From assembly GCA_035235625.1 (NCBI GenBank), contig CP141141.1:22813968-22877967 (forward strand): 64,000 bases of DNA, in the 5' to 3' direction. Each line of letters opens with the position of its first letter. Position 1 is the first letter of the stretch. Below the pieces are notes generated by a model that searched no databases, was not told where the DNA came from, and worked only from the letters and a program-made list of their open reading frames with translations. This document shows, piece after piece, positions 62,701 to 64,000 of the stretch. The DNA comes from Saururus chinensis (lineage: Eukaryota > Streptophyta > Magnoliopsida > Piperales > Saururaceae). The position numbers and the translations under genes were made by a program.

Positions 62701-64000
62701 CACGTCTATGCAATTGATTGATCAGGGTATTATCTTCAACCAATTTATAAGACGAGATAATTGCGATTGATTGACTGGTTCTAATGATCAATCAACAAGG
62801 CTAACTTTCAACAAGGGTAAGCTCCCAGTTTTGAGGCTATGAGGTCGATTGCTAGTTTGCACAATTGATTGATAGACTTACAGTTTTCAACAGTTTAAGC
62901 CGAGAATGAGCGATCAATCGGCAATGTATGTGTGATTGATTGGCCTTTGGTAATAGCTTAAAATTGGGGAGCTGACTTATTACTTCAAAATCTTATATTA
63001 AGAAATTCAAGAAATACATAATGACTGGAGTTTGACATTCTTTTTGCATCAACATAATATCAAGTGAGATTACATCATAGGATCTTTGAGGGGTATTTTG
63101 TTAATTTTACAAGTGTTGGAAGCATATAGCTGATATTTTTCTCATATCAATTGCAATATAATACCTTGGTTTAGAGTATTAATTGTTGAAAGTCTCATTC
63201 CTTTTACCTATTTTACTAGCAACTTTATCAACACCTTGAGTTATGCGTTGCCTTCTTTTGCTTTTTGATTTGTTGATGTTTTTTTGCTCTTGCTAAACAA
63301 TTTGACATTTAGAATAGTTGTTGCTAAATTGAGTAAGACCGAAAAACTCAATAATAGCACTATGTGATATGGAAGAGGCGGATTCACTATATCTTGTTAC
63401 TTAAAGGACTATCCCATGTCTTTGATAAGGTTGAGGTTTCCCTTCCTAAAAACTCGTCTGCTTTGAAAAGAGCTTACAAGAAGTTTAAGGAGGATGACCT
63501 TAAAGCTAGGATAATTTGACCTTCGTGGAGCCTACCATAGAGATGCTTTTTGAGAAATACTCAACTGCCAAGGATATGCTTGAAGTAGTGGCTAGAAGGT
63601 ATGGGGAGCACAATGAGCCCCATATTAGAATATTACAAACGTTATCAGAATATGAAAATGAAGGGCACTAATAATGTGCTAGAGCACACCAATTCTATGT
63701 CTCTCATTGCTAGTGACTTAGAAATGTTGAATAGCCTTTGGGAGAAGACATCCAAGTCTCTATTATTGTAAACGGTCTTCCTAGGTCTTGGGAAATGGTG
63801 GTGATAGTGTTAGACATGTCAATAAGAAGCTGATTTTGGATTATCTCATTCCCAAGCTTGGCTTAGAGCAGAAAAGAAGAGATCATTTGACTCGCTCATA
63901 TGCATTTGTTAACCTGGTTCAAGCTTGGCTTAGAGCAGAAAATAAGAGATCATTTGAGGGGCTCAAATGCATTTGCCTATCTGATTTAGCATGACTCCAA
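53753..64000 (+). CDS. TEX10: TEX10/IPI1-like ribosome-biogenesis protein, 5' exons (partial)
   Basis: Four exons, 53753-53806, 53905-53977, 54106-54228 and 55408-55577, with GT-AG introns and consistent phases, encode the first 140 residues. These read [18 protein letters not shown], then [49 protein letters not shown] and [14 protein letters not shown]...[19 protein letters not shown]. This is the conserved N-terminus of TEX10/Ipi1, an armadillo-like subunit of the Rix1-type complex that processes pre-rRNA for the 60S subunit in the nucleolus. The family usually has GVDFKKIKRK at the first junction; here it is GVDFAKIKRK. The next exon is not found up to 64000; intron 4 is over 8.4 kb and holds a copia element with a gypsy inside. 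Whether splicing spans it cannot be told from this window. Confidence 0.88.
54229..55407 (+). other. Intron 3 of the TEX10/IPI1-like gene
   Basis: 1.18-kb intron bounded by GGTAATTT and GCTCTAG. AT-rich, with no repeat or RNA gene recognised. Confidence 0.6.
56166..57018 (+). repeat. 5' LTR of copia element 3
   Basis: 853 bp from TGTTGGTTGG to CCCAACA. It includes an (AC)n run at 56286-56304. The start is chosen because it mirrors the end and gives a normal copia LTR length. Confidence 0.55.
57019..57032 (+). other. Primer-binding site of copia element 3
   Basis: GTGGTATTAGAGCC directly follows the LTR end; TGGTATCAGAGC is the usual complement of initiator tRNA-Met. Confidence 0.7.
57081..57391 (-). 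repeat. 3' LTR of the nested gypsy
   Basis: 311 bp. It shares GGGCAAAATAGCTCTTGATT-type and CTAACTAACACATTATTAAG text with the right LTR. Confidence 0.88.
57421..62164 (-). pseudogene. Nested gypsy gag-pol polyprotein (interrupted)
   Basis: Gag: 62164-61317 ([20 protein letters not shown]). Protease: 60984-60547 ([19 protein letters not shown]). Reverse transcriptase: 60322-59600. RT end and RNase H: 59583-58486 ([49 protein letters not shown]). Integrase: 58480-57776 ([31 protein letters not shown]). Chromodomain: near 57560-57430 ([19 protein letters not shown]). Frames are broken in several places, so no full polyprotein can be made. Confidence 0.9.
62208..62491 (-). repeat. 5' LTR of the nested gypsy
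   Basis: 284 bp. Begins TGTTATGACTGAG; compared with the left LTR it lacks a short CCTATCTCACTACATAGG stretch. Confidence 0.88.
62492..63339 (+). other. Copia 3 interior between gypsy and gag
   Basis: No coding domain. Contains the seventh GATCAATC-type cluster. The length is unusually long for a copia leader, so another decayed insertion may be present. Confidence 0.35.
62690..62943. repeat. GATCAATC motif cluster G
   Basis: Contains CAATCGTTCAG, CAATTGATTGATCAGGG, GCGATTGATTGACTGG, AATGATCAATCAAC, GGTCGATTGC, CAATTGATTGATAG, GCGATCAATCGGC and GTGATTGATTGGCC. Confidence 0.65.
63340..63990 (+). pseudogene. Copia gag remnant (copia element 3)
   Basis: Frames joined across stops give TKSEK-like LSKTEKLNN, then [20 protein letters not shown], then [17 protein letters not shown] and [14 protein letters not shown]. 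This resembles the UBN2-type gag of plant copia elements. A 67-bp tandem duplication starts at 63854 (AAGCTTGGCTTAGAGCAGAA repeated at 63921). Several stops and frameshifts are present. Confidence 0.6.

Larger units (their letters stand above)
56166..64000 (+). mobile_element. Copia element 3 in intron 4 (3' end outside window)
   Basis: A 5' LTR (56166-57018) with matching ends TGTTGG and CCAACA is followed by a primer-binding site TGGTATTAGAGCC, one base from the usual initiator-tRNA-Met version. A copia gag remnant on the same strand lies at 63340-63990. The leader is interrupted by a complete gypsy element (57081-62491). The 3' LTR must lie beyond 64000. Confidence 0.65.

Noticed and set aside
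1-64000. tRNA, rRNA, CRISPR or organelle-derived segments
   Set aside because: No cloverleaf-type B-box with acceptor pairing, no rRNA text and no spaced direct-repeat array were seen by eye; a tRNAscan run would settle the tRNA point.

Overview
The window is nuclear DNA of a flowering plant. Evidence: intron-rich genes with GT-AG junctions, plant-specific families (a plastid DUF1279 protein, a plant E2F, a plant mobile domain), and many nested LTR retrotransposons of plant copia and gypsy lineages. The species cannot be named from the sequence.

Only three host genes are supported. At the left are two tail-to-tail genes: a three-exon plastid-targeted DUF1279/FAM210-like membrane protein (+, 1077-2037) and a 14-exon E2F transcription factor (-, 2804-6343) with two E2F-type sites in its own 5' leader. 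At the right, the first four exons of a TEX10/IPI1-like ribosome-biogenesis gene begin at 53753 (+). Its fifth exon is not found before the window ends, because intron 4 holds a copia element that itself holds a complete gypsy element.

The roughly 46 kb between these gene islands is mobile DNA. Left to right: an old two-LTR copia element (7912-14006); a second copia remnant (15650-17373); a truncated Tekay/Del-like gypsy with a 3.3-kb LTR (17374-25575), whose protease region is split by a 1.17-kb solo LTR with a perfect CATAG duplication; more LTR remnants to 27586; then a ~22.1-kb composite Mutator-like element (30532-52630). The Mutator-like element has 250-280-bp terminal inverted repeats, a 9-bp target duplication (8/9 match), a transposase N-terminus and a plant mobile domain (MAIN-like) gene split by ~17 kb of later insertions. 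Those insertions include a complete 5.3-kb Reina-like gypsy (36576-41899, TSD AGAAA), a solo LTR with an (AT)n run, a ~580-bp-armed inverted repeat and a 3.6-kb solo Tekay-type LTR.

The most unusual signals are: subterminal arrays of small hairpins in the Mutator-like element; clusters of GATCGATC / TTCGAA words flanked by GGCC that recur in seven places inside unrelated retrotransposon families; a near-perfect 580-bp inverted repeat that could form a long hairpin RNA; and a strong tendency for nonsense changes in the elements to be C-to-T type. No tRNA, rRNA, CRISPR or bacterial-type features were seen.
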